DNA of 64,000 bases from Zhihengliuella sp. ISTPL4 (GCF_002848265.1 NZ_CP025422.1:1828727-1892726); one strand, 5' to 3'; positions 9,728 through 25,181 are shown, counted from the first letter of the stretch. Numbers and translations are program-made. The notes: a model not told the origin generated them from the sequence alone.

Positions 9728-10657
9728 TCAGCTCCCGTACACGCCGCGGTCGGCGGCGGCCAGCGACTCCGGCGTGCGCAGCAACCCGCCCTCCGCACGG
9801 CAGGTCGCGGCCGCCACGTCCATCGCGCGCACGAGCAGGGCGGTCCACTCCTCGGCCGCCTTCGGGAAGCCTGCCACGAGCCCGGCGGCGACGGCGGCGA
9901 GCGTCGCGTCCCCCGCTCCCACGGTGTCGACCACGCGACCCGGCAGCGCGGAGATGGGCGCCGAGACCGCTCCGGCGTCCGACTCGAGCACCGCGCCGTC
10001 CGCTCCGGCCGTCGCGAGCACGGCCGGGACACCGAGGCTCCGGAGCCGTGCGCGCAGGGCGTCGAGGTCGCCGTCGTAGAGCACGGCTGCGTCGTCGGCA
10101 CCGACCTTCACGAGGTCCGCCCGCGCCGCCAGCCGCTCGAAGCCGCGGACGAACTCCTCGCGGTCGGACAGCATGCCGGTGCGGGGGTTCGGGTCGATCG
10201 CCAGCCGCGCGCCCTCCACCGCGGCGGCGAGGGCATCGACCTCGGTCGGGACATCGAAGGGGAAGCAGCTCACCGCGACGATGTCCGCGCCGGCGATGGC
10301 AGCCCTCGCCTCGTCCGAGTACCGGATGGTCCGCTCCTGGGCCGCGCGGTTGAAGACGTAGCTCGGCTCCCCGTTCGCGGCCCGGGTCACGACGGCCCGC
10401 GACGACCCGTGCGGCGCCTCGCTCGCGATCAGCCGCACCCCGTGGTCGGCCAGGTACTCGCGGATGTGCGCGCCGGCGAGATCCTCCCCCACCATGGCGA
10501 TGAGGGTCGTGGGGATTCCGAGCCGGCGCAGCCCCACCGCGACGTTCAGGGCCGCTCCACCGACGAACTCACGGACGCCGGACTCATCCCGGATCTCGTC
10601 GATCAGGGCGTCTCCGATGACGACGGCCGCGCCGCCGGGGGAAGTCTCAGTGCTCAC
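9728..10657 (-). CDS. PfkB family carbohydrate kinase
   Basis: A 309-aa ribokinase/PfkB-fold sugar kinase. The first PfkB signature region is GGAALNVAVGLRRLG (residues about 33-47), and the C-terminal signature with catalytic Asp and anion hole is DTVGAGDATLA, where Thr replaces the usual Phe/Ser. Substrate is probably a hexose or pentose such as fructose or ribose; no transport genes adjoin it, so specificity is open. GTG at 10657 lacks a Shine-Dalgarno but has TAGGGT ending 6 bases upstream, which supports this start. Confidence 0.88.
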   Translation of the reverse strand: MSTETSPGGAAVVIGDALIDEIRDESGVREFVGGAALNVAVGLRRLGIPTTLIAMVGEDLAGAHIREYLADHGVRLIASEAPHGSSRAVVTRAANGEPSYVFNRAAQERTIRYSDEARAAIAGADIVAVSCFPFDVPTEVDALAAAVEGARLAIDPNPRTGMLSDREEFVRGFERLAARADLVKVGADDAAVLYDGDLDALRARLRSLGVPAVLATAGADGAVLESDAGAVSAPISALPGRVVDTVGAGDATLAAVAAGLVAGFPKAAEEWTALLVRAMDVAAATCRAEGGLLRTPESLAAADRGVYGS

Positions 10658-10663
10658 TCGCCG

Positions 10664-10669
10664 ACCCTA
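10664..10669 (-). promoter_or_regulatory. Leaderless -10 (TAGGGT) of the PfkB gene
   Basis: TAGGGT ends 6 bases before the GTG at 10657. Confidence 0.5.
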
Positions 10670-10685
10670 CCGCGCCCGCCCCGGT

Positions 10686-10768
10686 CACAGCTTCGGAGAT
10701 GAGACGCGACACCCCGGCGGATGAGCTCTACAACCGGCGCGCCGCGCCGGATCTCCGAAGTCGTGCAC
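10686..10768. repeat. Dispersed palindromic repeat, CACAGCT family, copy 1
   Basis: An interrupted palindrome whose arms CTTCGGAGAT (10691-10700) and ATCTCCGAAG (10751-10760) match perfectly; the inner part is GC-rich with further partial pairing (CCGGCG/CGCCGG). Its left 35 bases match the element at 50601 at about 28 positions, starting CACAGCTTCGGAGAT, and both end CTCCGAA-n3-GTGCAC. It lies between the PfkB promoter and the rpoC terminator. Confidence 0.7.
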
Positions 10769-10790
10769 ACCCCGAACGGGCCGAGGGACG

Positions 10791-10824
10791 ACGAAGGCCC
10801 CGGGCTGATGCCCGGGGCCTTCGT
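10791..10824 (-). terminator. rpoC terminator
   Basis: A perfect 14-bp stem (ACGAAGGCCCCGGG / CCCGGGGCCTTCGT) with a 6-base loop, 15 bases past the rpoC stop. The U-tract is weak (TCGTCC), common in high-GC actinobacteria. Confidence 0.85.
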
Positions 10825-10839
10825 TCACTCCGTCACACC

Positions 10840-14715
<3,876 letters not shown>

Positions 14716-14755
14716 TAGTTCTCCTGTGTCGGAAATTCTGTTTGAGAAGTCTGGG

Positions 14756-14821
14756 CTTCGACAGGCTCAGCGACCCGGTGGGTCCTGATGTCAGGAACCT
14801 GGGTCCCTGAGCCTGTCGAAG
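14756..14821. repeat. Dispersed palindromic repeat, CTTCGACAGGCTCAG family, in the rpoB-rpoC gap
   Basis: Perfect 15-bp outer arms CTTCGACAGGCTCAG (14756-14770) and CTGAGCCTGTCGAAG (14807-14821), with inner GACCC/GGGTC and CCTGA-TG-TCAGG pairings, so the whole element can fold as one long hairpin in RNA. It fills most of the 108-base rpoB-rpoC spacer. The same sequence recurs inside the ABC ATPase gene at 19.3 kb. Confidence 0.85.
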
Positions 14822-14823
14822 GG

Positions 14824-18327
<3,504 letters not shown>

Positions 18328-18450
18328 GGGAATAACCTCCGTGAGCCCCGCAGGGCTTCTCGATTCCTTTGTCGTCAGGTGGAGTGCGCTCAGAAGCTCA
18401 CGAGATGCCGACCACCATATGAGGGCAGGGAGAAGCGAGCGCAACTACCA

Positions 18451-18479
18451 ACTATAGACGCGATCTTGCGACATGGCAA
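18451..18479 (-). promoter_or_regulatory. rpoB-rpoC promoter
   Basis: On the minus strand TTGCCA (18479-18474), a 17-base spacer, and TATAGT (18456-18451): a good housekeeping-sigma promoter about 115 bases upstream of the rpoB start. The leader holds a small hairpin (AGCCC-TGC-GGGCT type) just before the Shine-Dalgarno. Confidence 0.8.
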
Positions 18480-18518
18480 GCGCAATCCTTGACCAATCTT
18501 CGATGCTGCGGTAATGAG

Positions 18519-20276
18519 TCAGGACGCGATGTTGAGTTCGTTGCCGGGGATCGAGGCGAGGAGGCGCCGCGTATAGGGGTCGCGGGGGTTCGTGAAGATC
18601 TCCTCCGACGACGCGGCCTCCACGAGCTTCCCGTCCTTCATCACGCACACGTAGTCGCTGATGAGCCGCACGACCGCGAGGTCGTGCGAGATGAACAGGT
18701 AGCTCAGCCCGTACTCGCGCTGCAGGTCGCCCAGCAGCCGGAGGATCTGATCCTGCACGAGCACGTCGAGCGCGGACACGGGCTCGTCGCACACGATGAG
18801 ATCCGGCGACAGGGCCAGCGCCCGAGCGATCGCCACCCGCTGTCGCTGCCCGCCGGAGAGCTCGGAGGGGTAGCGCCGGAGCATCGACTGCGGCAGGGCG
18901 ACGTCGTCCAGGAGCTGCCGCACGCGCTTGCGCCGGTCCGCCCCTCTCCCCCGCTTGTAGAACTCCAGCGGCTCGGCGATCAGGCGCTCGATCGTGAACA
19001 TCGGATTCAGGCTGGAGTACGGATCCTGGAAGATCGGCTGCACCCGCTGACGGAAGTCCTTCGTCTCCGCGCGGCTCAGCGTCGAGATGTCCTTGCCCTC
19101 GTAGCGGATGAGGCCGCTCGTGGGTTCGATCACCTTGAGGAGCATGCGCGCGGTCGTGGTCTTGCCCGATCCGGACTCCCCCACGATCGCGACGGTCTCC
19201 CCGCGCGGGATCGCGAGCGAGACGTCGTCGACGGCCACGAAGTCCTCATGCTTGCCGCGCACCGGATACACCTTGGTGAGGTTCTCGATCTCGACGATGT
19301 TGCCCTTCGACGAGCTCAGGGACCCGGGCCCCTGATGGGTCGCTGAGCCTGTCGAAGCGCCCTCCTGGGTCGCCGAGCCTGTCGAAGCGCCCTCCTGGGT
19401 CGCTGAGCCTGCCGAAGGGGCCTCCTGGGTCGCCGAGCCTGTCGAAGCGTCGCGGACGAAGGCCTCCGGACGCAGGCGGGCCACCGCGACCGACGGCGCG
19501 GCCTTCACGAGCGACTGGGTGTACGGGTGCTGCGGATCCTCGAGGATCCGACGCGCCGGTCCCTGCTCGACGACCTTGCCGCGGTGCATCACGATCACCC
19601 GCTCGGCCCGCTCCGCGGCGAGTCCGAGGTCGTGCGTGATGAGGAGCACGGCGGTGCCCAGCTCCCTCGTCATCTCCCCGATCTGATCGAGGATGGTCTG
19701 CTGCACCGTCACGTCCAGAGCACTCGTCGGCTCGTCCGCGATGAGCAGCCGCGGCTTGCACGCCAGCCCGATGGCGATGAGCGCCCGCTGCCGCATGCCG
19801 CCGGAGAACTCGTGCGGGTACTGCTTCGCCCGACGCTCCGGATCCGGCAGACCGGCGGCCGAAAGCGCTTCGACGACCTTGGCCTGCACGTTCTGCCGCG
19901 TGGCGAGGCCGTGCGCGAGCAGCGTCTCGGCGACCTGGGTGCCGATCTTGGCGACCGGGTTCAGGTTGGACATGGGATCCTGCGGGACGAGGCCGATGTC
20001 CCGGCCGCGGATGGTGCGCAGCTCGCTCTCGGAGGCGCGGGAGATGTCCCGCCCGTCGAGCTTGATGCTCCCGGCCGCCACCTTCCCGCCGCCCGCGAGC
20101 AGACCGATGATCGCCATCGCGGTCGTCGACTTGCCCGATCCGGACTCGCCGACGATCGCCACGGTCTCGCCGGGCCGGATCTCCAGGTCGACGCCCTCGA
20201 CCGCGTGCACGACGCCGTCCATGGTGGCGAAGTCCACCGCCAGGCCCTCGACCGACAGCAGGGGCTCGTCCGCCAT
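18519..20276 (-). CDS. Dipeptide/oligopeptide ABC transporter, fused double ATPase (DppD-DppF type)
   Basis: A 585-aa cytoplasmic protein carrying two complete ABC nucleotide-binding domains. Both have Walker A GESGSGKST/GESGSGKTT, signature loops FSGGMRQRALIA and LSGGQRQRVAIA, Walker B LLIADEPTSALD and LIVCDEPVSALD, and the switch His (ITHD, ISHD). They correspond to DppD and DppF joined in one chain. The linker (about residues 274-313) is four tandem decapeptides (for example ASTGSATQEG) encoded by a dispersed palindromic repeat. ATG at 20276 is preferred (AAGGAG upstream) over an ATG at 20324 that overlaps the permease stop. Last gene of the operon. Confidence 0.93.
   Translation of the reverse strand: MADEPLLSVEGLAVDFATMDGVVHAVEGVDLEIRPGETVAIVGESGSGKSTTAMAIIGLLAGGGKVAAGSIKLDGRDISRASESELRTIRGRDIGLVPQDPMSNLNPVAKIGTQVAETLLAHGLATRQNVQAKVVEALSAAGLPDPERRAKQYPHEFSGGMRQRALIAIGLACKPRLLIADEPTSALDVTVQQTILDQIGEMTRELGTAVLLITHDLGLAAERAERVIVMHRGKVVEQGPARRILEDPQHPYTQSLVKAAPSVAVARLRPEAFVRDASTGSATQEAPSAGSATQEGASTGSATQEGASTGSATHQGPGSLSSSKGNIVEIENLTKVYPVRGKHEDFVAVDDVSLAIPRGETVAIVGESGSGKTTTARMLLKVIEPTSGLIRYEGKDISTLSRAETKDFRQRVQPIFQDPYSSLNPMFTIERLIAEPLEFYKRGRGADRRKRVRQLLDDVALPQSMLRRYPSELSGGQRQRVAIARALALSPDLIVCDEPVSALDVLVQDQILRLLGDLQREYGLSYLFISHDLAVVRLISDYVCVMKDGKLVEAASSEEIFTNPRDPYTRRLLASIPGNELNIAS
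19305..19456. repeat. Palindromic repeat plus 30-bp tandem array inside the ABC ATPase coding sequence
   Basis: From 19305 an imperfect copy of the CTTCGACAGGCTCAG-type palindrome (18 of 21 arm positions match) continues into four direct 30-bp units at 19337, 19367, 19397 and 19427, each beginning GGGTCGCYGAGCCTGYCGAA. The period is a multiple of three, so all copies stay in frame on the minus strand and encode the interdomain linker. Confidence 0.92.
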
Positions 20277-20320
20277 GCGGTTCTCCTTCGCGGCGCGCAC
20301 GGCGCCTTCGTCGCGGGTGA

Positions 20321-21286
20321 TCATCGTGCCCTCGTCCTCGGGTCCATGGCTTCGCGCAGCGCCTCACCGAGCAGGGTGAACCCGAGTGCGGTGACGGCGA
20401 TGCAGATGCCGGGGAAGAACGCCAGCCACGGCGCGATGGCGAGCTCGGACTGGGCATAGGTGAGCATGCGTCCCCACTCCGCCGTCTCCGGGCGCCCGCC
20501 GCCGAGGCCGAGGAACGACAGCGCGGCGGCGTCGATCACGGCGGTGGCGAGGGTGAGCGTGCCCTGGACGATGACCGGCCCGATCGCGTTCGGCAGCACG
20601 TGCGACATCGTGATGCGTCCGCGGCCGAGGCCGAGTGTCTGCGCCGAGAGCACGTAGTCGCTGGAGCGCTGCTGGAGCATCGACGCCCGCAGCAGTCGCG
20701 CGAAGATCGGCACCTGCGAGGCCCCGATGGCGATCATCACGGCGTACGGCGTCTGTCCGAGGATCGCGGCGATCGACACCGCCAGCAGGAGGTTCGGCAC
20801 CGAGAGGATGATGTCGACCACGCGCATGATGACGGTGTCGACCCAGCCGCCGAACGTGCCGGCGATGAGGCCGAGGATCATCCCGCCGACGAGTCCCATC
20901 GCGGTGGAGACGACGCCGATCAGCAGCGATGCCTGGGCGCCCCAGATGAGCTTGGAGAGCACGTCGCCGCCGAAGCGGTCGAGGCCGAGGGGGAACTGCG
21001 GCAGCTCCCCCGGGCCCGGGATGTGCGTGGGCGTGATCTCCTTCGCCCCCGGGAGCGCGGTCTCCGGGTAGGGAGCGAGGACCGGCGCGAGCACCGCGAC
21101 GAGGAGGAAGAGGAGCACGATGACGGCGCCGATCCACGCCGTCGGGTTGCGCCGGAGCCGGCGGAAGACGTCGCGCCAGAAACCGCCGCCGCCGTCCTTG
21201 AGGTCGGCCTGGGCGATCGCGACGGTGTCGATGCTGCCGCCGCTCTCGGCGGACGGCCCCTGTGCGGGAGGGAGGGCGATGCTCAT
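20321..21286 (-). CDS. Dipeptide/oligopeptide ABC transporter permease (DppC/OppC type)
   Basis: A 321-aa integral membrane protein of the BPD_transp_1 (DppC/OppC) family, with N-terminal cytoplasmic extension, first helix IGAVIVLLFLLVAVLAPVLA, the family's periplasmic segment HIPGPGELPQFPLGLDRFGG, and the cytoplasmic EAA-like loop SAQTLGLGRGRITMSHVLPN that docks on the ATPase. Stop overlaps an ATG of the ATPase frame (ATGA). ATG at 21286 begins 34 bases after the DppB-type gene, so it is in the same operon. Pairs with the 21.3 kb permease as a heterodimer. Confidence 0.93.
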   Translation of the reverse strand: MSIALPPAQGPSAESGGSIDTVAIAQADLKDGGGGFWRDVFRRLRRNPTAWIGAVIVLLFLLVAVLAPVLAPYPETALPGAKEITPTHIPGPGELPQFPLGLDRFGGDVLSKLIWGAQASLLIGVVSTAMGLVGGMILGLIAGTFGGWVDTVIMRVVDIILSVPNLLLAVSIAAILGQTPYAVMIAIGASQVPIFARLLRASMLQQRSSDYVLSAQTLGLGRGRITMSHVLPNAIGPVIVQGTLTLATAVIDAAALSFLGLGGGRPETAEWGRMLTYAQSELAIAPWLAFFPGICIAVTALGFTLLGEALREAMDPRTRAR

Positions 21287-21320
21287 GCGACCGCCTCCTT
21301 TCGGATGAGGGAGGAGGACA

Positions 21321-22325
21321 TCACTGCACCCTCACTCTCGGATCGATGAAGCTGTACGACACGTCCACGGCCAGGTTGATGAGGGCGTAGGCGATCGCGA
21401 TGAAGATGATGAACCCCTGCAGCACCGGGAAGTCGCGCGTGAAGATCGCCCGCGCGAGGAACGACCCGATGCCGGGGAAGGCGAACACCGTCTCGGTGAG
21501 CACCGCCCCGGAGATCAGCAATCCGGTCTGCAGACCGATCGTCGTGATGACGGGGAGCATCGCGTTGCGGAGGATGAACCGGTTGCGCAGCGTCGCGGAG
21601 CCGACGCCCTTCGCCCGCCCCGTGCGCACGTAGTCGGCGTTCTGGACTTCCAGGACGCTCGCTCTGGTGATGCGGACGATGATCGCGAGCGGGATGGTGC
21701 CCAGGGCGAGCGCCGGGAGGATGAGGTGGAGGATGGCATCCCACGCGGCGTCGAACTCCCCCGTGATGATGCCGTCCCAGACGTAGAAGCCGGTGGGATG
21801 GGTCGCATCGATCCGGGGGTTCTGCCGACCGTCCGACGGCAGCCAGCCCAGCTGCACGGCGAAGACGTACTTGAGGATGAAGGCCAGGAAGAAGACCGGG
21901 ATGGTGATGCCGATCAGGCTCAGCACGACCGACGCGTGGTCGGTGAACTTGCCGTGGCGGCGGGCCGCCCAGTAGCCGAGCGGGATGCCGACACCGATCG
22001 CGAAGATGAGCGCCGCGACGCTCAGCTCGATCGTCGCCGGGAATCGGCGGAGGAACTCCTCCGTGACCGGCCGGTTGGTCTGGATGGAGGTGCCGAAGTC
22101 GCCCTGCAGCAGCCGGGTGATCCAGATGAAGTACTGCTCGATCAGGGGCTTGTTGAAGCCGTACAGCTCGTTGACCCTGGCGATGGCCTCCGGCGTGGCC
22201 TTCTCGCCGAGGAGGGCGACCGCAGGGCCGCCGGGGAGGGCCCTGACCCAGGCGAACAGCAGGATGCTGAGCCCGAACAGGGTAGGGATGAGGAACAGCA
22301 GTCGCCTGCCGATGGTGCGCAGCAC
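21321..22325 (-). CDS. Dipeptide/oligopeptide ABC transporter permease (DppB/OppB type)
   Basis: A 334-aa permease with the DppB hallmarks: N-terminal RRLLFLIPTLFGLSILLF, the following RALPGGPAV segment, ELYGFNKPLIEQYFIW in the extracytoplasmic part, and the EAA loop DYVRTGRAKGVGSATLRNRF. GTG at 22325 is the start. Together with the neighbouring permease, double ATPase and binding protein it forms a complete peptide importer. A strong stem-loop separates it from the binding-protein gene upstream, probably setting lower expression than the binding protein. Confidence 0.93.
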   Translation of the reverse strand: MLRTIGRRLLFLIPTLFGLSILLFAWVRALPGGPAVALLGEKATPEAIARVNELYGFNKPLIEQYFIWITRLLQGDFGTSIQTNRPVTEEFLRRFPATIELSVAALIFAIGVGIPLGYWAARRHGKFTDHASVVLSLIGITIPVFFLAFILKYVFAVQLGWLPSDGRQNPRIDATHPTGFYVWDGIITGEFDAAWDAILHLILPALALGTIPLAIIVRITRASVLEVQNADYVRTGRAKGVGSATLRNRFILRNAMLPVITTIGLQTGLLISGAVLTETVFAFPGIGSFLARAIFTRDFPVLQGFIIFIAIAYALINLAVDVSYSFIDPRVRVQ

Positions 22326-22356
22326 AGAGTTCTCCGTCGATCAGAAGGTACGCCGT

Positions 22357-22387
22357 GCCCCGGTCCCGCCGAGGGCGGAACCGGGGC
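22357..22387 (-). terminator. Intra-operon stem-loop between binding protein and permease
   Basis: GCCCCGGT-C-CCGCC / GGCGG-A-ACCGGGGC forms a 14-bp hairpin with one mismatch in the gap after the binding-protein stop. No U-tract. Such hairpins after solute-binding genes usually attenuate or stabilise the upstream message. Confidence 0.6.
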
Positions 22388-22409
22388 TCGGCATATCAAA
22401 TGGTCCGGC

Positions 22410-24083
22410 CTACTTCGTGAGGACGATGTCCGTGAAGACCTCGTCGTTCACCGGGCTGGCGGGGTAGCTCTCGACGCGGGGGTCGAAAGCGAGCGTCGGC
22501 GCCGGGTGCGCGAGCGGGACGCCCGGGATGAACTCCGCGACCATCTCGTTGATGTCCTCGTAGAGCGCGGTCTGCTCGTCGAGGTTGGGGACCCCGCGAG
22601 CCTCGGTCAGCTTCTGGAACAGCTCCGGGTTGTCGAAGCCCCACTCCGAGCTCTGCTGGCCGAAGAACACCCCGACGAAGTTGTCCGTGTCGTTGTAGTC
22701 GCCGGTCCAGCCGAGGAGGTGGATGCCGTGGTCGGCGGTGCCGGTGGTGCGATCGAGGTACTCGACCCACTCCTCCGAGACCGGGGTGGTCTCGACGCCG
22801 ACCTCGGAGAGCTGCGACGACAGCACGGTGAAGATCTGCTCGGGGTCCGGCATGTACGGCCGCGAGATGTTGACCGGGTAGTTGAAGGTCAGCGTCAGCG
22901 GGTTCGCCTCGTCGTAGCCGGCCTCCGCGAGGAGCTCCTTGGCCTTCTCCGGGTCGTAATCGTACGTGGTGACCTCGTCGTTGTAGCCGTTGACCACCGG
23001 CGGGACGAACTGCGTCGCCTTCTCCGTACCCTCCGGAAGCACCTGGCTGATCAGCGCGTCCTTATCGACGGCATAGGACAGCGCCTCGCGCACCTTCGGA
23101 TCCTGCAGCTCCGGGATCGCCTGGTTGAAAGCGAGATAGAGAACCGTGAAGGGAGGTCGCGACACCATGGTGAAGCCGTCTTCCTCCAGCGCCTTCGTGT
23201 CGGCAGGACCGACCAGGTCGTAGCCGTCGATCGAGCCGGATTCGAGCGCCTGCCGACTGGCCGTCGGGTCACCGATCGTCCGGAAGATGATCTTCTCGAT
23301 CTGGCCGGCCTCGCCCCAGTAGTCGTCATAGGCGGTGAGGGTGACCTGCTCGTCCGGCTCCCAGTCCTCGAACTGATACGGGCCGGTACCGACGGGGTGG
23401 CCCATGGCGTACTCCGAGAGCTGCGGAGCCTCGGCGGTGCCGCCGACCTCGTCGGCGCCGAACTCCTGCATCGCCGAAGGGCTCTGCATGCCGAACGCCG
23501 GGAGCGACAGCGAGGCGATGAAACCGGCGAACGGCTTGTTCAGCTCGATCGTGACGGAGTTCTCGCCGTCCGGCGTGCAGGACTTGTAGACCGCGTCCTC
23601 CGGGTTCGACGCGTAGCCCTTGAAGAGCTTGTTGTAGTAGTACCCGAAGGCCTCGGAGGCGGCGAGGCCGGTCCAGTTGTACCAACGGTCGAAATTGGCG
23701 CAGACGGCCTCGGCGTTGAACGGGGTGCCGTCGTGGAACGTCACGCCCTCCTTCAGCGCGAAGGTGTGCGACATGCCGTCCTCGGACGACTCCCACGACT
23801 CCGCCAGCAGCGGCGCCGGGTCGGCCGTGCCCGGCTCGGTGCCGACCAGACCCTCGAAGATCTGGCGCGAGACGCGGAAGGTCTCACCGTCCTGCGCGAA
23901 CGCCGGGTCGAGGCTCGCGGGATCCGAGGAGGCGGCGAAGACGAAGGTGCTGTCGACGTCGCCCGATCCTTCGGAGCCGTCGTCCCCGCGCTCGCTGGCG
24001 ACGCATCCGGCGAGAGCGAGAGCGGCGATGGTCGCTCCGGTGACGGCGGCGAGTCCTCGCCGAGGCATGGCTGACTGGTGCAT
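22410..24083 (-). CDS. ABC transporter substrate-binding protein, family 5 (peptide type)
   Basis: A 557-aa lipoprotein. The signal peptide ends in the lipobox LALAGC (Cys about residue 27), then an acidic spacer. The mature part is a cluster C (SBP_bac_5) peptide- or nickel-binding protein: LDPAFAQDGETFRVSRQIFE, ALKEGVTFHDGTPFNAEAV and VREALSYAVDKDAL are typical family blocks. ATG at 24083 follows GGAAGG by 12 bases; a second ATG lies 15 bases downstream. First gene of the dipeptide ABC operon, with a good promoter at 24160-24188. Ligand is probably di- or oligopeptides. Confidence 0.92.
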   Translation of the reverse strand: MHQSAMPRRGLAAVTGATIAALALAGCVASERGDDGSEGSGDVDSTFVFAASSDPASLDPAFAQDGETFRVSRQIFEGLVGTEPGTADPAPLLAESWESSEDGMSHTFALKEGVTFHDGTPFNAEAVCANFDRWYNWTGLAASEAFGYYYNKLFKGYASNPEDAVYKSCTPDGENSVTIELNKPFAGFIASLSLPAFGMQSPSAMQEFGADEVGGTAEAPQLSEYAMGHPVGTGPYQFEDWEPDEQVTLTAYDDYWGEAGQIEKIIFRTIGDPTASRQALESGSIDGYDLVGPADTKALEEDGFTMVSRPPFTVLYLAFNQAIPELQDPKVREALSYAVDKDALISQVLPEGTEKATQFVPPVVNGYNDEVTTYDYDPEKAKELLAEAGYDEANPLTLTFNYPVNISRPYMPDPEQIFTVLSSQLSEVGVETTPVSEEWVEYLDRTTGTADHGIHLLGWTGDYNDTDNFVGVFFGQQSSEWGFDNPELFQKLTEARGVPNLDEQTALYEDINEMVAEFIPGVPLAHPAPTLAFDPRVESYPASPVNDEVFTDIVLTK

Positions 24084-24159
24084 GTGCGTATGACCTTCCC
24101 TGTCGGGCGCTTCCTTGCGCGTCTCCGGGCATCGTCGCCGCGGAGACGGTGATTCCTCG

Positions 24160-24188
24160 AAGGTACCCAGCAGCCCGTCGGATGCCAA
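24160..24188 (-). promoter_or_regulatory. Promoter of the peptide ABC operon
   Basis: On the minus strand TTGGCA (24188-24183), 17 bases, TACCTT (24165-24160), about 77 bases before the binding-protein ATG. Divergent from the PfkB promoter. Confidence 0.65.
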
Positions 24189-24236
24189 GAGTCGGAAGTT
24201 GCGATCCGGTATCGACGCAGGGCCCCGTCGATCCGG

Positions 24237-24242
24237 TAATGT
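24237..24242 (+). promoter_or_regulatory. Leaderless -10 (TAATGT) of the PfkB-type kinase
   Basis: TAATGT ends 7 bases before the GTG at 24250; no Shine-Dalgarno. Confidence 0.55.
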
Positions 24243-24249
24243 CCAGAAC

Positions 24250-25170
24250 GTGCCGGACACCACTCCCCTCGTCGTGTGCCTCGGCGAGGGTCTGGTCGCC
24301 CTCGTCTCCGCCACCGCCGGGCCGCTCGAGACCTGCCGTACGTTCCAGCGCTCGCTCGCGGGCGCGGAGTGGAACACGGCGATCGCGCTCGCCTCGGCCG
24401 GCGTCCGGACCGCGGTCGTCTCCCGCGTCGGAGACGACGGCTTCGGCCGCTTCCTCACCGCCGAGCTGCGAGCCCACGGCGTCGACGACCGGGCCGTCGA
24501 GGTCGACCCGGTCGCGCCGACGGGGATCTACGTCAAGGAGCTGGCGCCCCGGCCGGACGGCGCGGTCGACGGGACCATGCACTACTACCGCGCGGGTTCC
24601 GCCGCCGCCGGGCTGTCGCCGGCGTCGTTGGCGTCACCCGTGGCGGCTGAGCTGCTCGCCGCCGCCGCTCTCGTGCACACATCCGGCATCACGCCCGCCC
24701 TCTCGCCATCGGCTCGGGCCGCCCAGGAATCCCTGGTGGCAGCGCCGCGTCCTGGCCGCCTCGTCAGCTTCGACCTCAACTGGCGTCCTGCGCTGTGGCG
24801 GGGTCGCGAGCAGGAGGGATACGACCTTCTCACCGACCTCGCCCGCCGCGCGGACATCGTCTTCTGCACCCGGCCGGATGCCGAGACCGTGTTCGGGACG
24901 AGCGAACCGGACGACCTCCGTGCGCTCCTCCCCGAGCCCCGGTACCTCGTCGTGACCGACCCCGCCGGTGCGGTGGCGTTCGACGGCGCGGAGCGGGTGG
25001 CCAGCGATGCTCTGGCTGCGCCGGTCGTGGAGACCATCGGCGCGGGAGACGCGTTCGCCGCGGGCTTCCTCGCCGGCGTCCTCACGGGCCTGACGCTGCC
25101 CGGAAGCCTGGCCCGCGCGCACCGCATCGCGACGCGCGCGATCGCCAGCACGCGCGACCACGTCGACTGA
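24250..25170 (+). CDS. PfkB family sugar kinase (2-keto-3-deoxygluconate kinase-like)
   Basis: A 306-aa ribokinase-fold kinase. Features include GEGLVALVSATAGPLE near the N-terminus, AEWNTAIALASAG (sugar-binding region), VSFDLNWRPALWRG in the middle, which resembles KDG kinases (FDLNxRxxLW), and the ATP/anion-hole motif ETIGAGDAFAAGF. Likely substrate is 2-keto-3-deoxygluconate or a related sugar acid, but fructokinase-like specificity is possible. GTG at 24250 is chosen from the -10 box 7 bases upstream and homology at the N-terminus. Divergent from the peptide ABC operon and convergent on the RpiR regulator 11 bases away. Confidence 0.85.
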   Translation: MPDTTPLVVCLGEGLVALVSATAGPLETCRTFQRSLAGAEWNTAIALASAGVRTAVVSRVGDDGFGRFLTAELRAHGVDDRAVEVDPVAPTGIYVKELAPRPDGAVDGTMHYYRAGSAAAGLSPASLASPVAAELLAAAALVHTSGITPALSPSARAAQESLVAAPRPGRLVSFDLNWRPALWRGREQEGYDLLTDLARRADIVFCTRPDAETVFGTSEPDDLRALLPEPRYLVVTDPAGAVAFDGAERVASDALAAPVVETIGAGDAFAAGFLAGVLTGLTLPGSLARAHRIATRAIASTRDHVD

Positions 25171-25181
25171 TCCGGCGACGC

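Noticed and set aside
18328..18444. Extended rpoB start (39 more codons)
   Set aside because: It would use the leader just after the -10 box, lacks a ribosome site, and its residues are not RpoB-like; TTG 18327 has GGAGG.
19337..19456. CRISPR-like array
   Set aside because: The four 30-bp units are directly contiguous with no spacers and lie in a coding sequence.
21726..24074. 782-aa plus-strand open frame opposite the peptide-binding protein
   Set aside because: Arg/Glu/Val-rich shadow; the minus strand encodes a signal peptide, lipobox and SBP_bac_5 blocks.
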